Source of the DNA: Archilochus colubris
Lineage: Eukaryota > Chordata > Aves > Apodiformes > Trochilidae
Assembly: GCA_023079485.1 (NCBI GenBank)
Contig: CM041083.1
Span: 176,718,480 to 176,782,479, forward strand
Direction of reading: 5' to 3'
DNA: 64,000 bases
In this document: positions 1 to 12,620 of the stretch, piece after piece
Layout: each line of letters starts with the position of its first letter
Position numbering within the stretch: position 1 is the stretch's first letter
The notes under the pieces: model-generated
The model's database searches: none
What the model saw: the letters and a program-made list of their open reading frames with translations, nothing else
What the model was told of the DNA's origin: nothing
Position numbers and translations under genes: made by a program

Positions 1-3000
1 AGGCAATTGATTTTAAAGCAAAGTTTCTGAACGGTGATGATGAAATTGAGCATCTTCAGATCATGAAGCATTTTGATTCCTTCAAATGTCTTATTACCTG
101 AAGTCAAGGTAAGTTTTTTCATATAACACTGATTTATCTTTCTGGAACAACATTTGGCACATGCCAAATAAAGCCCTCTCTTGACCAGTTTCTTTGGAGT
201 CTCCTCCCCTTCTTGTTCTAACACTGACTGCAGAAGGCAGGGAACACAGCAGTTCAGGACATGAAAGTCAGGAGCTGTGGGAATCAACTGCTCTGGACTT
301 CTCAGCACTGAGGGTTTGCTCTAGAACTACAGTTACTGAAAGTTCATTTTGGTACATTTTTCCTTACCATTCTGCACCCTCAAATAAGGGAATACTCCTT
401 TGGAGTCCATGGGAAACTCAGAATCCTTGTTCTGAAGACAGTCTCTGGTTTGAGTGGATTTAGACTCCCAGGATTTCAGACTCCATGGATTTCAGACTCA
501 CAGTTTTCTAGCAGGGAACCCACCCAGCCTTCCTTTTAGGGAAGATCACCTGAAGCTAAATGTTCTGGGAATGGAACTCCTTCAGCAGGAATCCTGCCCT
601 CAATCCTCTGAAAGTCTATCAAAATCCAGCTGCTTCATGGAAGCAGGTATCAGATTTGAACATTTCAGTTTTCAAAACCTAATGCTTTTAAAAATCTGTG
701 TAGTGAAACTGTACTTCTGATGAGGAGCACACACGGTGTTTGCTGAAGCTTTGAGTACTCACAAGAAGTCCCTGGAGGAGCTGCATACAGACTGCTTCAT
801 CTAGAACCACTTTTAAATAAGTTTGCTAATTAGATGCCCAAATACAGAACAGAATGAGTAAATTAAAATAAGCAAATTCAAAAGCAACTGATGTATTGCA
901 CATATAAACCAAATCTGTAGCTTTGTTTGAAAACCTGAATATATTACATATCACATTATGGAGGCTTTTTTTCAGTTGTTTTGTTGTTTTTTTCTTTCTT
1001 TTTCATTCTAACCATTTAGAGCCTGTCAGATAATCAGCTAAACATGTCAGACACTGTTGACTCCAGATACTCGAAATATTTGACTACTTATCTGCTTAAA
1101 ACATGGGCTCTGAGTTATTCATGTCTGCTGCCTCCCAGTGCAGACTAAAAATGGCCTTTCTTGGACCCCCTCTATGTGCAAATTTGTGGACCACAATCTT
1201 TAAAGACTGAAGGATCACAGCTTGATAAATTAACCATTTTGCTCTTAAGATGACCTTTGTGGAGCAGTAGCCTGTCTCACTGGCAGGGTGGTACAGTAGT
1301 GTCTCATCCATTCTAATCTCCAGTGACTGTAAACTGTTAAGGTGATTAACTGGAAGAGACAGTTCTTTCACCACATGTACAGAATCACTGTTAATTGGGT
1401 CATATCTGCATATTTAATGCATTTATTTGTAGTAAAATTTGGAGGAGTAGAGTTTACATAACTCTTTTTCTTCCTTTCTTTTAAGTCTACAATTTAATCA
1501 ATTACACTGAAAATCCATCTAATCTTAAAAGAAGAATTGTTAAAAATCCATCAGCACCCTGAAATTAAAACTCCACTAAAAGTTCCAGGGTAGTTCAAGA
1601 CCCCATTACAGTTTGCACTTTCATACTACAGTAAGTAGTACTCCTTCAGCTTCAAGAAAGGGAGAAAAAAAAAATCTATATTCCAGTGAGAATGCAACAG
1701 AAACAAAAGCAAATGCAATACTGGAATAATTTGCTTGAATTTTAAATCCAGTTCACACTAGTGCCTAATGACAAAAATGTTAAAATGAAGGAGACGAACC
1801 TAAAGGGAAAAATCCTCCCATCCATCTTCAGTAAATGCTGCTATGACTCCAACATAACTACAGTTTCAAAGGAGGACTAGATATATAGACATAGGAAGCA
1901 GTTATAATTTTTTACATAGCTGTACATAGTCATAGAAACATGTTATAATTTCTCATTGCAATTTTTTTTAACTTACCGGGTACTTCAGACATATATATAT
2001 ATGTACATACATGCACACATACATATATAAGTGTATGCATATTATATTTTATCAAAATCAGACATCTGAATATCCATACAGTGCCCAACAGACTGTAGTT
2101 AAAGAGTTCTGCTACTTGCCTTGTAGCAGAATTTTTTTGAGAAAATACTACATTTCAGTAGCAGATGATATCTATATTTCCTACTGGAAGAAGTCACTTA
2201 TCAGCTAAAACTAATACTTTTTTTTTTTTTTTTTTGCTCTTGAAGGAAGAATTTAACATTTGTTGTTAGTTTCCTAAAATAAACATACAGATCAAGACAG
2301 TATTTGCTGCCAAGAGTCTTCTGTTCCTTGATGACTGCAAGTATTATATAATTACAGCACCCATCCATACAACATCCACTTTGATTTCATACTAGAGTAG
2401 CTGTAGAGCACTTTTTTATTTATCAAGGTCATATCTTGATGGCTGCACAAGCTTAGATAAATCAGGTGTTAAGCAGGAACATCTCCAAGGAATCTGGAAA
2501 TTCTCTCATCTGTAGTCCTCAGCATATCTTATTATTTACTGCCAAAGAAATGACTGATTAATTTTGTCATCTTTGCTCTGTGATTTTTGCTCAGCTGAAA
2601 CTGCCTGCCCTCTTCTGCAATGCCTGATCAGACCTATTTAAGTTGATGCCTTTGATCGTAGACACTGAGGAGCTTGCTGACTTAGGCTTTGACTAAACAT
2701 TCCTTCCCCACAATATTTATGCAGAGAATCCTAAATGATAACTGACAGTCAATGTAGATAACAAAAACTTGTAAGATGTTTCCACTATTTTACTGATGCT
2801 CAAAATAGCCTTCCTTGTGCTAGAGGTATCAGTCAAAATGAAAAATTGCTATTAATACAACAAAAGCACAACAAATTTTGCTTTGATGAATAGTTTATAT
2901 TTCACAGACAAAATATCTGAGGTCAGTAAAAAATACTTTACTAGAAAATTTTGCAGCATATTTGTTTTGGTTTTGTTTTTTTTTAAATGCCTTAAATTCT

Positions 3001-5105
3001 ATCTGTAGTGTGATATCATGCTTAGCTTGGGAAGCTAGGGGCATTTTACTATCAAACTGTTCCAAACAAAATTACCAAAACAAAGCTAATAAAATATAGT
3101 ACAATGAAAGTTAAGCCCTATGGAAAAAAAATCTGCCTCCAGCTCTTTATTAATCACATTCCAATACCAGAGGCTAAAAGTACATCAAACTGCACCAAAT
3201 CCTTTTCACATGACAACCTCATAAATTATTCAACTCATTACTAACACCAAGAGGCATAGAAATAACATCAGTGTTAAGGATGTTTTCTTACAGAGAAAGG
3301 TCAGCTGAGAGTTTCAGTATAATAATCCAAAGGTTTAAGCCTCTGAAAAGTAAGTACATCTAGATAGATTCCATTAATAACATTACATACTTTAATGTAT
3401 GCTGTTCTAAAATTCCATACACTAATTTTTAATATCTACATGAAAAGTAAAACTTAACTTATTTTAATTCTACAAATAAGACTTCAATCTACTGGAATTT
3501 TTATGCAACCACTGAGTTGGATGCATACACACCTGAGTTCTAGTTTAGCTGTGTACTGAATTCACTAACAGGTGGTAGCATGAAATTATATAGAAATTAT
3601 ACAGAAACTACCCAACATGAAAGTGCAACTACTTCAGTTTTACTGCTTATTTTGATTGTTGCTTTGCCTTGCAGGCTTGCTCTGCTACCAGGCAGCTGTC
3701 ATGTGCACTAAAACACTTGAACACAGAAATTATAGAAATGGAGGCAATCTCTGCAACATGCTGAAACTGTTTAAGTATTGTATTATATTATATTGTATTA
3801 GACTTCACATAAAAAAAACAAAACCCCCCAAAAAAGAAAACAAAACCATTTCCAGCATCCTCTGAGTACAATCTTATCCCAAAGATATAACATGCCTTCT
3901 ATAATGGCATGAAAAAAAGTCTAAGTAAAAGGAAAGCTCCTATTATTTTAAAACCAGGATAATATTGAGGCTTAAAACTTTTAGTTTGTATGTAATATTT
4001 CTTCCTGTTTTAAGGCTAGTTTATGAACCAAAATTAAAAGTATTAATCAATAAGACTATTTTAGAGGGTTCATATGCCTGCATAACAGATAAAGCCTAGG
4101 GTTTTGATGATTATTTGCCTTATAAAAGCAACATAGCAATTAGCAGAGTTTTGCATCTGCCCCTCATTTTGATGCTTTGCAAGACTCTGGAGAAAATAAC
4201 CCTTGTCAAATATGCAGTCCTATATACTACCAGGGGAAATGTCTTCCTTAAACCAACTTATGAACAGTTTATGACCTTAAGTCCTGCACACAATAGGCTT
4301 CACATTTCAGTAAGTATTAAAGTGCACGAGGTAGTATAACTACACACAGGGATATTAATTTATGTCTAACCTTGTTTGAATCCCAGCTATTTGCTTCAAC
4401 ACTCAGCAAGGCTGATGAACTGTGTAGGTCACACAGTTTTATATCTATTGAATTCAGAACTTCTAGAAACATTAGCTGTCACTAAACATATGAAACTTTT
4501 AGATGATATAAAGGAAGTTGTAATCACATTCACCCTTCCTTTTTTATACTCCAGCTATTCCCATGAAAATGAAACATCATCGAATCCTTAAAGATCCTAG
4601 ACTGAAGCTCATATTTAGTCATTTCACTACTCAAATCACAAGTATTCTTTAAAAATTACTGAAAAGTTCTTATGTGCTTCGTGATTTGCAGAAAATTTGA
4701 CCGAGATTGCACATATCAGGATAAAACAGGATCTTTTTGATTCCTCATTCATGAAAAGTCTCCAGTGGAACCATTATGGCATATTAGTGTGACAGCCTAA
4801 GAGTTTAGTTTTGTTCCTCTAGAGAAGTGAGTCCAGTTACTTTTCACCAGTGTCTCAAAATTAGTGTCTGGGAATGCTAGAGAGTTATAATGTGAATCCC
4901 TTGGGGATCAGAGAATTTAACAGTCCACGAGCTCAAGTCTTCTGGTGCATTATAGTGTAAAAAGAAAGAATTCCTTCTAAGAACATGTCGTGCTAGGAAT
5001 TTTCGGCACTGCCCTCATGAAAGAAGGGACCCTAGCCTCAGGGATTCGCAGACACAAAAAGAAAACACCATAGGATATATTTTGAAAGCAGGGGTTAGTA
5101 CTGAC
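1..5105 (-). other. NBEA: NBEA intron, 5' portion (continues past the left edge)
   Basis: This follows the 5106-5230 exon on the minus strand. I looked for the next NBEA coding segment and did not find it. The stretch is AT-rich, with short runs only: an (AT)/(ACAT)-type patch near 1990-2030 and a T17 tract near 2219-2235. The small open frames here have no recognisable product and no splice context that joins NBEA. No RNA gene or transposon was recognised. Confidence 0.8.
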
Positions 5106-5230
5106 CATATTCCACAGCAGCTTTAAGGAGAGCATCAGCATGAGTAGACCCAAAAGCATTGCGAACAAATCGCCTCCGACGGCGCAAATCATCCTCCCAG
5201 TAATCCAAGCGCCAGAAGTCATGCAGTTGG
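5106..5230 (-). CDS. NBEA: NBEA internal coding exon (end of DUF1088, before PH-BEACH)
   Basis: The minus-strand exon is 125 nt: one base completing the serine codon, 41 codons, and one base left over (phase 1). It reads QLHDFWRLDYWEDDLRRRRR, then FVRNAFGSTHADALLKAAVEY. The tryptophan-rich FWRLDYWEDD and the five-arginine run are hallmarks of the NBEA/LRBA family. The SQLHDFW and NAFGSTHA forms are NBEA. The acceptor is TTCTTTATTTCCTAG. The donor is GTCAGT, with C at +3, weaker than the usual GTRAGT. The dangling G fits the EYG codon expected in NBEA. The next exon, which leads towards the PH domain, is not visible in bases 1-5105 and must lie left of the window. Confidence 0.96.
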
Positions 5231-6360
5231 CTAGGAAATAAAGAACACACACATCAGCACCTACCACAGCTTGAACTCTATTTACATACATTATAGTATA
5301 ATTTCACTACTGCTTTTCTATCTCAGGAAAACCAGCTTGTAAAAACATATACTACGAAAATGTACGTTAATTATATTTATATTCTATAAACCAATATTCT
5401 AATGTTTCTTTACGCGCATTTATATATTATAAACCTCAGCACTGCCTGTCTCAAAATGTTCTTCCTGCTGCTAAAAACATTAATCACACTGAGCCCATTA
5501 GCAAATCCAGCATCAAATTACAAGTATTAATGGCACAGCTTGCTTTCTTTTACAGTGTTTTTAACAAGGCTTGTAAATCATAGAATGGACCTCAGTGCAA
5601 ACAGTTTGCAATTTAATGACTATGGTCCCTTAGCAGACTGAACTTAGAAGTATAAAATATTGCCCACTTGAATTTTGTGGAACTATGATTAAACTAATGT
5701 GCTGAAATATTCATTGAAATAATTCCCTACTGCCCCTAGCAACCTGAGAAAATTGCAATTTTATTCATTATTAATAACACTGAATTAGAGCAGCAAAAAA
5801 ATTCCACCGCGTGGTAATTGTCTTGGTAAATTATTATTCCAGCACTAACAGAGTACTAGGATGATTTTATAGCTTCCAGCTAATACAAGCCATTAACAAC
5901 CATGGCCCTCTTTGCCTTATGTTGCCTTTTTACATCCAAAAGCAATATTAAAGTTCTATAGAATGATATAAGCCAGTGTTAATCTATATTCAGATCAAAA
6001 CATGCACATATATAATCACTTTGTATTCAAACTCTGTTCTAAAGAAATTACCAGCTCCACTTGCAGACAGCTTCTTGACCTTATCAACACAAACATATCC
6101 CACATCAGTTTTATAAGTATGCTGGGAGAAATTTGGACAAAGACCTATTTTAAGCTAAGATTTTAAGCACTCTTTGGATCACTATAAAATACCCAAAATG
6201 CTTCTAGATGCATCCTTATCATCAAACTCAGAACTGAACACGTGATACACTGAAAATGCAGATCATGACCTTGCAGACCGTAACTAGGGAACCACTGCTT
6301 TACACCAGGCATTTTCAATCTATCTGCAGAACCCTGGAGGTGCATGGACAAAATGCAGAT

Positions 6361-6464
6361 AATAAATAAAATAAAATAAAATAAAATAAAATAAAATAAA
6401 ATAAAATAAAATAAAATAAAATAAAATAAAATAAAATAAAATAAAATAAAATAAAATAATAAAA
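6361..6464. repeat. (AAAAT)n pentanucleotide microsatellite
   Basis: About 20 head-to-tail copies of AAAAT/ATAAA, almost uninterrupted, followed by AATAAAAG. The array is intronic. As written it is A-rich on the plus strand, so the NBEA pre-mRNA carries the U-rich complement. The near-perfect copies suggest it is length-variable. It could be the tail of a decayed retroposon, but no retroposon body was recognised next to it. Confidence 0.95.
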
Positions 6465-9400
6465 GCAGTTTTCATGAGTATGAGCTTCACCTCTGCTGGA
6501 TTTTCCTAGGTGTTAGCTTAGCCACTGTTTTCTATATTGCCTTCACCTTGAGAAGCAATATGATAGTAACAATTTCCAGAGAAAATTAGAAATATGTTAA
6601 TGTAGAGCAGAGCTTTTAATTTTTTACAGTCCACTTAACTACTTTTTTTTATGCATGCATGAGTTCTTGTCCAACTTTACTAACTGCTGTCATGAGACCT
6701 GGATAGGTTCTAAAGGGCAAAGCACCAAGGGGGGTGGATGTAACAGCATACCTTCTAGCCACTTACAAATATTCAGAAGCAGCACAACATCATTCTTAGT
6801 AACCCTGGGGTTTTTTTGCACTTTGAATGAAATTTTTTACTATGTGCTTAAGGCTGCATAAAGGTCCTCACTGCTGTCTTGCAGAATAGGCGTTTGACTT
6901 TTCTACAAGCAGTGAGGAAACTTCAGGAGTTTAGTGGGAGATGCTTCCTCTCTTCCAGCTGTTCAGAGCATCTTGCATAAAGACTGGTCAGTGACTACGC
7001 TCAGACAGTGGGAAGATGCAGCATTAATGGCCTGGCTTGCATGCTATGAGACAGAAATATCTTGCTACCTTGAGTGACAATTATCTTTTGCTAATTAAAA
7101 TTGCCTATTTTGGTTTTGTACTGTGATACAAAGTTTGCTCACAGATGTTGTGTTAGCTTGAAGTAACAGTCCATCATTTCTTCCTCTACACTGAGTCACA
7201 ATTTTATTGTGACTGCTAAATCCTCTTGACCCTTATGTAATATGAATGCAAAAATGGGCAGACAACTGTCCCATGTTTAAAAGACAAACCTTAAAGTCTT
7301 CTTGCACACTCCTAGGCTTAGACCTGGTTATAAACTGATGGTATTAAAGACAATTCTAAAGGCTTTTTAATGAAAGTTATATTGCTGAAAGAAACCTCCC
7401 CTTTTACTTCTAGGAGTAAGTAATAATGAACCTGGAGTAGAGATATTAATGAAAACTCTTTTTTAATTACAACAGTTCTCAGAAATAAAAATTATCATTA
7501 CAATAATAATAATAAGACTGTTACACTTAGAAGAATGACAGAATTATGTCAGAATTTAAAACTTTTTATGAAACCAAGAAATATTAAAAGACTAAAAAAA
7601 CATGGTCTTAATTTTTCCTTTGTAAATCTGATAATTCATTAACTTCATTAATCAGTTTGAAGAATTCTGTATTCTCAGGGGAAAGTAAACCAGCTTTTAA
7701 AGTCACTTTTTAAAATTAAGTGCTAAGCAAAGCAGTGATGAAATTGCCAAAGGATAAAGTCTAATCTGGTCATCCAAAAAAGGGTTACAAGTTCATCAGG
7801 GTCTGAAGCCTGAAACACACAATAATGTTGCAAAATAAAAAAACCCTTCAAATAACAGAACACAAACCTCATTCGTAATCACAAGATGTATGGCCAGGAA
7901 TCTATCCAACAATGTTATTATATACTTCCAGATACTGGAAGATGGTATCTGAAACCTAAAGACAAGGCTTCTGAATCTTGATCAGTTATTCTCAGATGAC
8001 TCTTTGAACATCTTGAACAATAAGTAAGAAAGCAGATGCCTCAAAAGCTTAGGGCTATACTTAGAAGAAGCTTTGAATGGTTGCTTTATAAACAGATTAT
8101 TTGTGGGATTTTTATAAAAAGTTATATTATTGTATCTCTGTCTTAGATTTAAAATACTGGTAAGTAGAAGACTGTAGTCACAAGCTCCAGCCTAAGATTT
8201 AGAATTTAACCTGCTTTGAAAGTCCAGAGCTAAGGACTGAATTATTATCAAGGTGCCCAGCTCCTGGATTACAGCACATTAGAAATACTTATTATTCAGG
8301 CTTTAAGATTTTTCAGGAATTTAGGTAGCTGTTATGTGGCTAAAAAATTATGGCTGTAAATAAATCAGAACTACACTTTCTGACACTACTGGGAACAAGT
8401 CAGTCCTAGAAGAAAGTGTGCCTGCAAAATCTACACATCTCTTTCTGCTACAATCCTTTTTCCCTAGAAGTAACTTGAATAAGCCAAGTAATTTTAGTAA
8501 TTTATTTCTGCAGTAAGCACAATATTTCAATAAGCTGTGCTTTTCTTAATAATGTATATTATTAATAATCCTTATTTCCACAGACAATTTGATAACATGC
8601 AATTTCTCATTCCCCTGTATCTTATACCAGTTAAATGACATTTTGAATCAGGCTTGTTTGAATGAAAAAGTGAATATTAAGCCTACAGTAATGAATTTTT
8701 TTTTTTAAGAACTGAAAGTTCATAGTATCATTCATGAGCTACTCCTGCACAGTTCAAAAGAGAAGTATATATATGTGTAGAATATATGTGTATCACTTTA
8801 AATGAACAGTTATTTGAAATGCACCCTAAAACACATGACCCAAAGAAATCTGCACCATGAGTTTAGATGTCAAGGTAATTCCCTTACAAACTGTAATATA
8901 ATCTAATATAAACCTTTATCATCCTTATCATAATGAGGGGTGATATGAAACTAGTGATATCACAAGGTTACTTAGCAATGAGAAATTTTATTTCGAGTGG
9001 TGTGCTTGTTGTAAACTTAATCCCAAATTTCAGATGTGCAATATTTTATAGTTTATAAAGACAGAATTAACACGGTCTAATGCAACAAGCCCTATTTTAC
9101 TAGAGATTACAAATTCTATTTCACTGTCATCACTGGTGCCTGCTTAGGAGCTTACTGTGTACATTCCCCTAATTTAAACAGTATTTTATTTTGTTAAAGG
9201 TCAGCATGGGGTGGAGAGGTAAAGTGGTTTTATGCTATCTCAGATAGCCAATGTGGACTTAAATAAGTTAGAGGAAACAGCTTTGAAGTCTCCCAAGGGC
9301 AGTTTGCTCTAAAACTTGGAACTGCACAAAATTCTGTATAATACTCTCTGGTACCATACCCCACACACCTTCCATATATTTGTGGACAAAGATTACTGAG

Positions 9401-11099
9401 ATGAATCTAAATATTTCAGGTAGCCTGCTCTATTTCCCTCTTGGAGGAGAAATTGTGTTGCTCTCTGCCACCAAAACCATTTAGAGGAATATCAAGCCAT
9501 CCTGAACTGCCAAGTTCTCTCTGCCTTTTCACAACATCCCTTATAGCTCAGAGTTTTTAAAGACAACTTTTGAGACAGTTTTCTATTAACTCCTTCAGCC
9601 ACTGCAGCAAAGAAGTGTATGGGGTTTTTTTCTTTTACTTATGAATATTAGATGTCCTGAACAGCAAACCTTTGTCCACCCTATGTCAGCATGAAGGTCA
9701 TCAGCTCCATGGCTGTGCAAAGCAGTCCCTGCTCAAATACAAACACGTTTTGCTGTGTGTCACCTCAAGCCACAGCAACTCCAGGCAAATGCAAACAGTG
9801 GAGAGTAGCCTTGCACACACGTCCATAAGAGATCCTCAGACTGCAGCCCAAAGGATGGGCTGCCAGATGGAAGAGATTAAGTTCGAATATGTTAATGAAG
9901 AGGAAAAAGCCTGCAGGCATGGGGGGAAGGGGACAAAGTTGTTCGGAAAAAAGAGGTGGGTCACAGAACTGGAAGGATGTCAAAGAATCTGCAGGCTTTG
10001 TAATCCTGGGAAACTGAATAGAAAAGGCAAGGAACTGATGATCTATAATTTCAAAAATTAGTCCCGGTTGTTTTTCTGTAACATATTTCAAGAAGGAAAG
10101 ACAATTATTTTCACTGTGTGGAATTTTGACTATGTTTTGAGGGAAAAAAAAAAAAAGTACACCAGAAAAATATAAAGCATTTACCTAAGATAAAATGAAG
10201 AATAGAAAAATTGTAACATTTTTAAAAAGTAGAAAAAACTTTCAATGCAAAAGTACAAGTTATTATTTATGTAATATATATTCCATTTTAAAAAGTAAAA
10301 GCCAAAATTTAAAACTATTTGACAGAAGATATAAGTAGTAAACATCTTCTGTAACAATGAAAAAGCAAATACTGTTCAGAAGTTGTAGAGAAACACATAC
10401 AGTGATGGCATTACAGTGAAGGTTTTTCTGACTGGGCTTGAAACACTGTTTTTTATCAAGATGGTGAGACAGGTATTCCAAAATCACATCCCACATTATG
10501 CTGGCTAAAATAAAACAATGCCTTGTTGTATATGAACAGAAACAGATATCAGAAGCCTAATTACCATAACTAGGATGGTCACCCTATGTAAAGATTTTGT
10601 TAGTTATAAAAATCACAAAGATCCATTAGGTTTCTTCCAAAAAGCATGCTAGAGATTACCAGAAATAAACCCAGAAATACTGAAAACTGAAAATAATACC
10701 AAACAAACCCCACAAATTTAATACTAAAAACTAGAAAGACTAACACAGAGGATGAAGATGACAATGAATGTGAGAAATACCTAATGCAAGGAAAATTGAA
10801 AAAGGTGGTAAAAATATTACTAATTCATGTTTAAAATCTTTCAGCTTTCTTATAAAATGAAACATTTTTTTCTCTTAAGTACACAAGCACAAGAATAGTT
10901 ATAGTTAAACAACAGGAGTATTATTGGCAGAATTTCAGGGCAGAAGGGAAAAAGTCTCAGAAAAAGAGCTTAGCATTTAAATAGAAAGATGCTAATTACT
11001 CAGGGGAATTTAGGTAATATTTAAGATTTTAAAGGGTTTTTAAAATTAATATGATGCTGTGTGACTCAATTCTTATGTGAGAAGCTTCATACTGTAATT

Positions 11100-12620
11100 T
11101 TTGAAAGAAGGTAGGCTCATGTGTCCTAGGGAAGTCAAGTGGATGACACGTGGATGCTGGAGGCAGGGCTCCAAGGCTGAGGACATCAGCACAATAAAAT
11201 GAAGTTACATCCATAGACTGGGGAGGTGACATAAGACCTGGAAGACAGGCCATAAAGAAGAACATAAGAAGCAGATGGAGGTGGCACTGGCAGCAAATAT
11301 TGGAGGATGGAGATGAAGGCAAGTTTGTGGCAGTGGGTGAAGAAGGGATGCCTGGGCTGTTGGTTCAGGATAGGATGTTGGTTCACTGAGGGATGGCTGG
11401 ATGGTCAATGACCTGATTTTTCACCATGTTTATTTGTCATCAGTGCAGCAAATGATCATGGGCAGAAATGAGTGAGAAAGGAAAGGAGTTCTCTGTGAAT
11501 TTGGTTCAGCAGTCAGTGCCCTGGTGACTGAGAGCTGGAGGAGGTGATGTGGAGAGCAGAGCAGTCCAGGTAGATGTCTTATATCCCAGCCCCATGGTTG
11601 GAATCCAGGCATGCCAGCACTGATGTACTCAGGAGTGTCACCAGAGATGAGAGGTATATTTGTGCCTCCAATGTGGGGCTGCCAAAATGTGAAGAATTAA
11701 AATGAGAAGAGACATGAGATAGGAATGATTGGTGAAATCTGAAGAGAATTGTAGACAAAGTCAGAGTCCTAAAAATTAAAAAAGGCTTAAAAGAAAAGTC
11801 TAGAATTAAAGAATTAAAGAAAGGAATTAAAGAAGAAAAGTAATAGGCTCTAACAAATACATAATATTAATTGGAATATATTTACTGGAGCAGGAGTGAA
11901 ACAGAAGGAGGAATTAGAAAGGTTTTTTTGCAGCAATATTTTCCATGATATTAGGAAATGGGAAACAATAAAGCCAAGAGATTGGAAGACAAAGAAATTG
12001 AAAAGCAGAGATGAAATGTTTGAAATGTAATCACTGATTGGTAAAGGAAAAGCAACACTCAGTTGGAAAGATGTAAGGGAAGAGTTTTCATAAGGACTTT
12101 GAAACAGAGATGAAACAGAGCACAGAGGAACTCAAACTAACACAAAATACTGCCAGTGATCATCAGAAAAACAGCACAGGAGTCACCTTTGAAAAGCAAA
12201 AAGAAAACTGCCTAGACAGTTTCTCTCCTATTATCGTGTTACTAATGGTCTTGCATTAATAATGAAGGACAAAGCTGAGAGGAACAGAGAATTGGCTACA
12301 AGAGAAAAGAGAGCAGAGTTCATCAGAAGATGACTAAGAATCCCAGAGAAGAATTTTCTAAGAATTGTTTTAAAGAGTAGCACCCTTGTCAGAAGAGAGG
12401 GGTGATTTATGTGGCTTTTATTCTCTTCTTAAGGCACTGGAAAAATGTATACTTAATACAAATTCCTAAGGAAACTGTCCAACTCTTGAAAGTTCTATGA
12501 CTTAATTTCAGTGAAAAAAATGAGGACACTGAAGTTCAAGAGATGAAAAATAGAAAGGGAAAGCCAAAAACTAGAAATTCCTCCAGACTGTGACCATAGA
12601 GATGCTCCTTTTAGCTATGG
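11100..12620. other. Compositionally distinct block: G-rich then purine-skewed
   Basis: From about 11.1 to 11.65 kb the plus strand is G-rich, with many AGG, GGA and TGG words, unlike the AT-rich surroundings. From about 11.65 to 12.6 kb it becomes strongly A/G-biased, with runs such as GAATTAAAGAATTAAAG and frequent GAGAA/AGAGA words. No coding frame, LINE domain or LTR border was recognised. It may be an old, unrecognised insertion or a strand-asymmetric intronic segment. Confidence 0.45.

Noticed and set aside
9672..10061. Plus-strand 129-codon open frame
   Set aside because: No recognised family, no splice or promoter context, on the strand opposite to NBEA; an open frame of this length can arise by chance in 64 kb.
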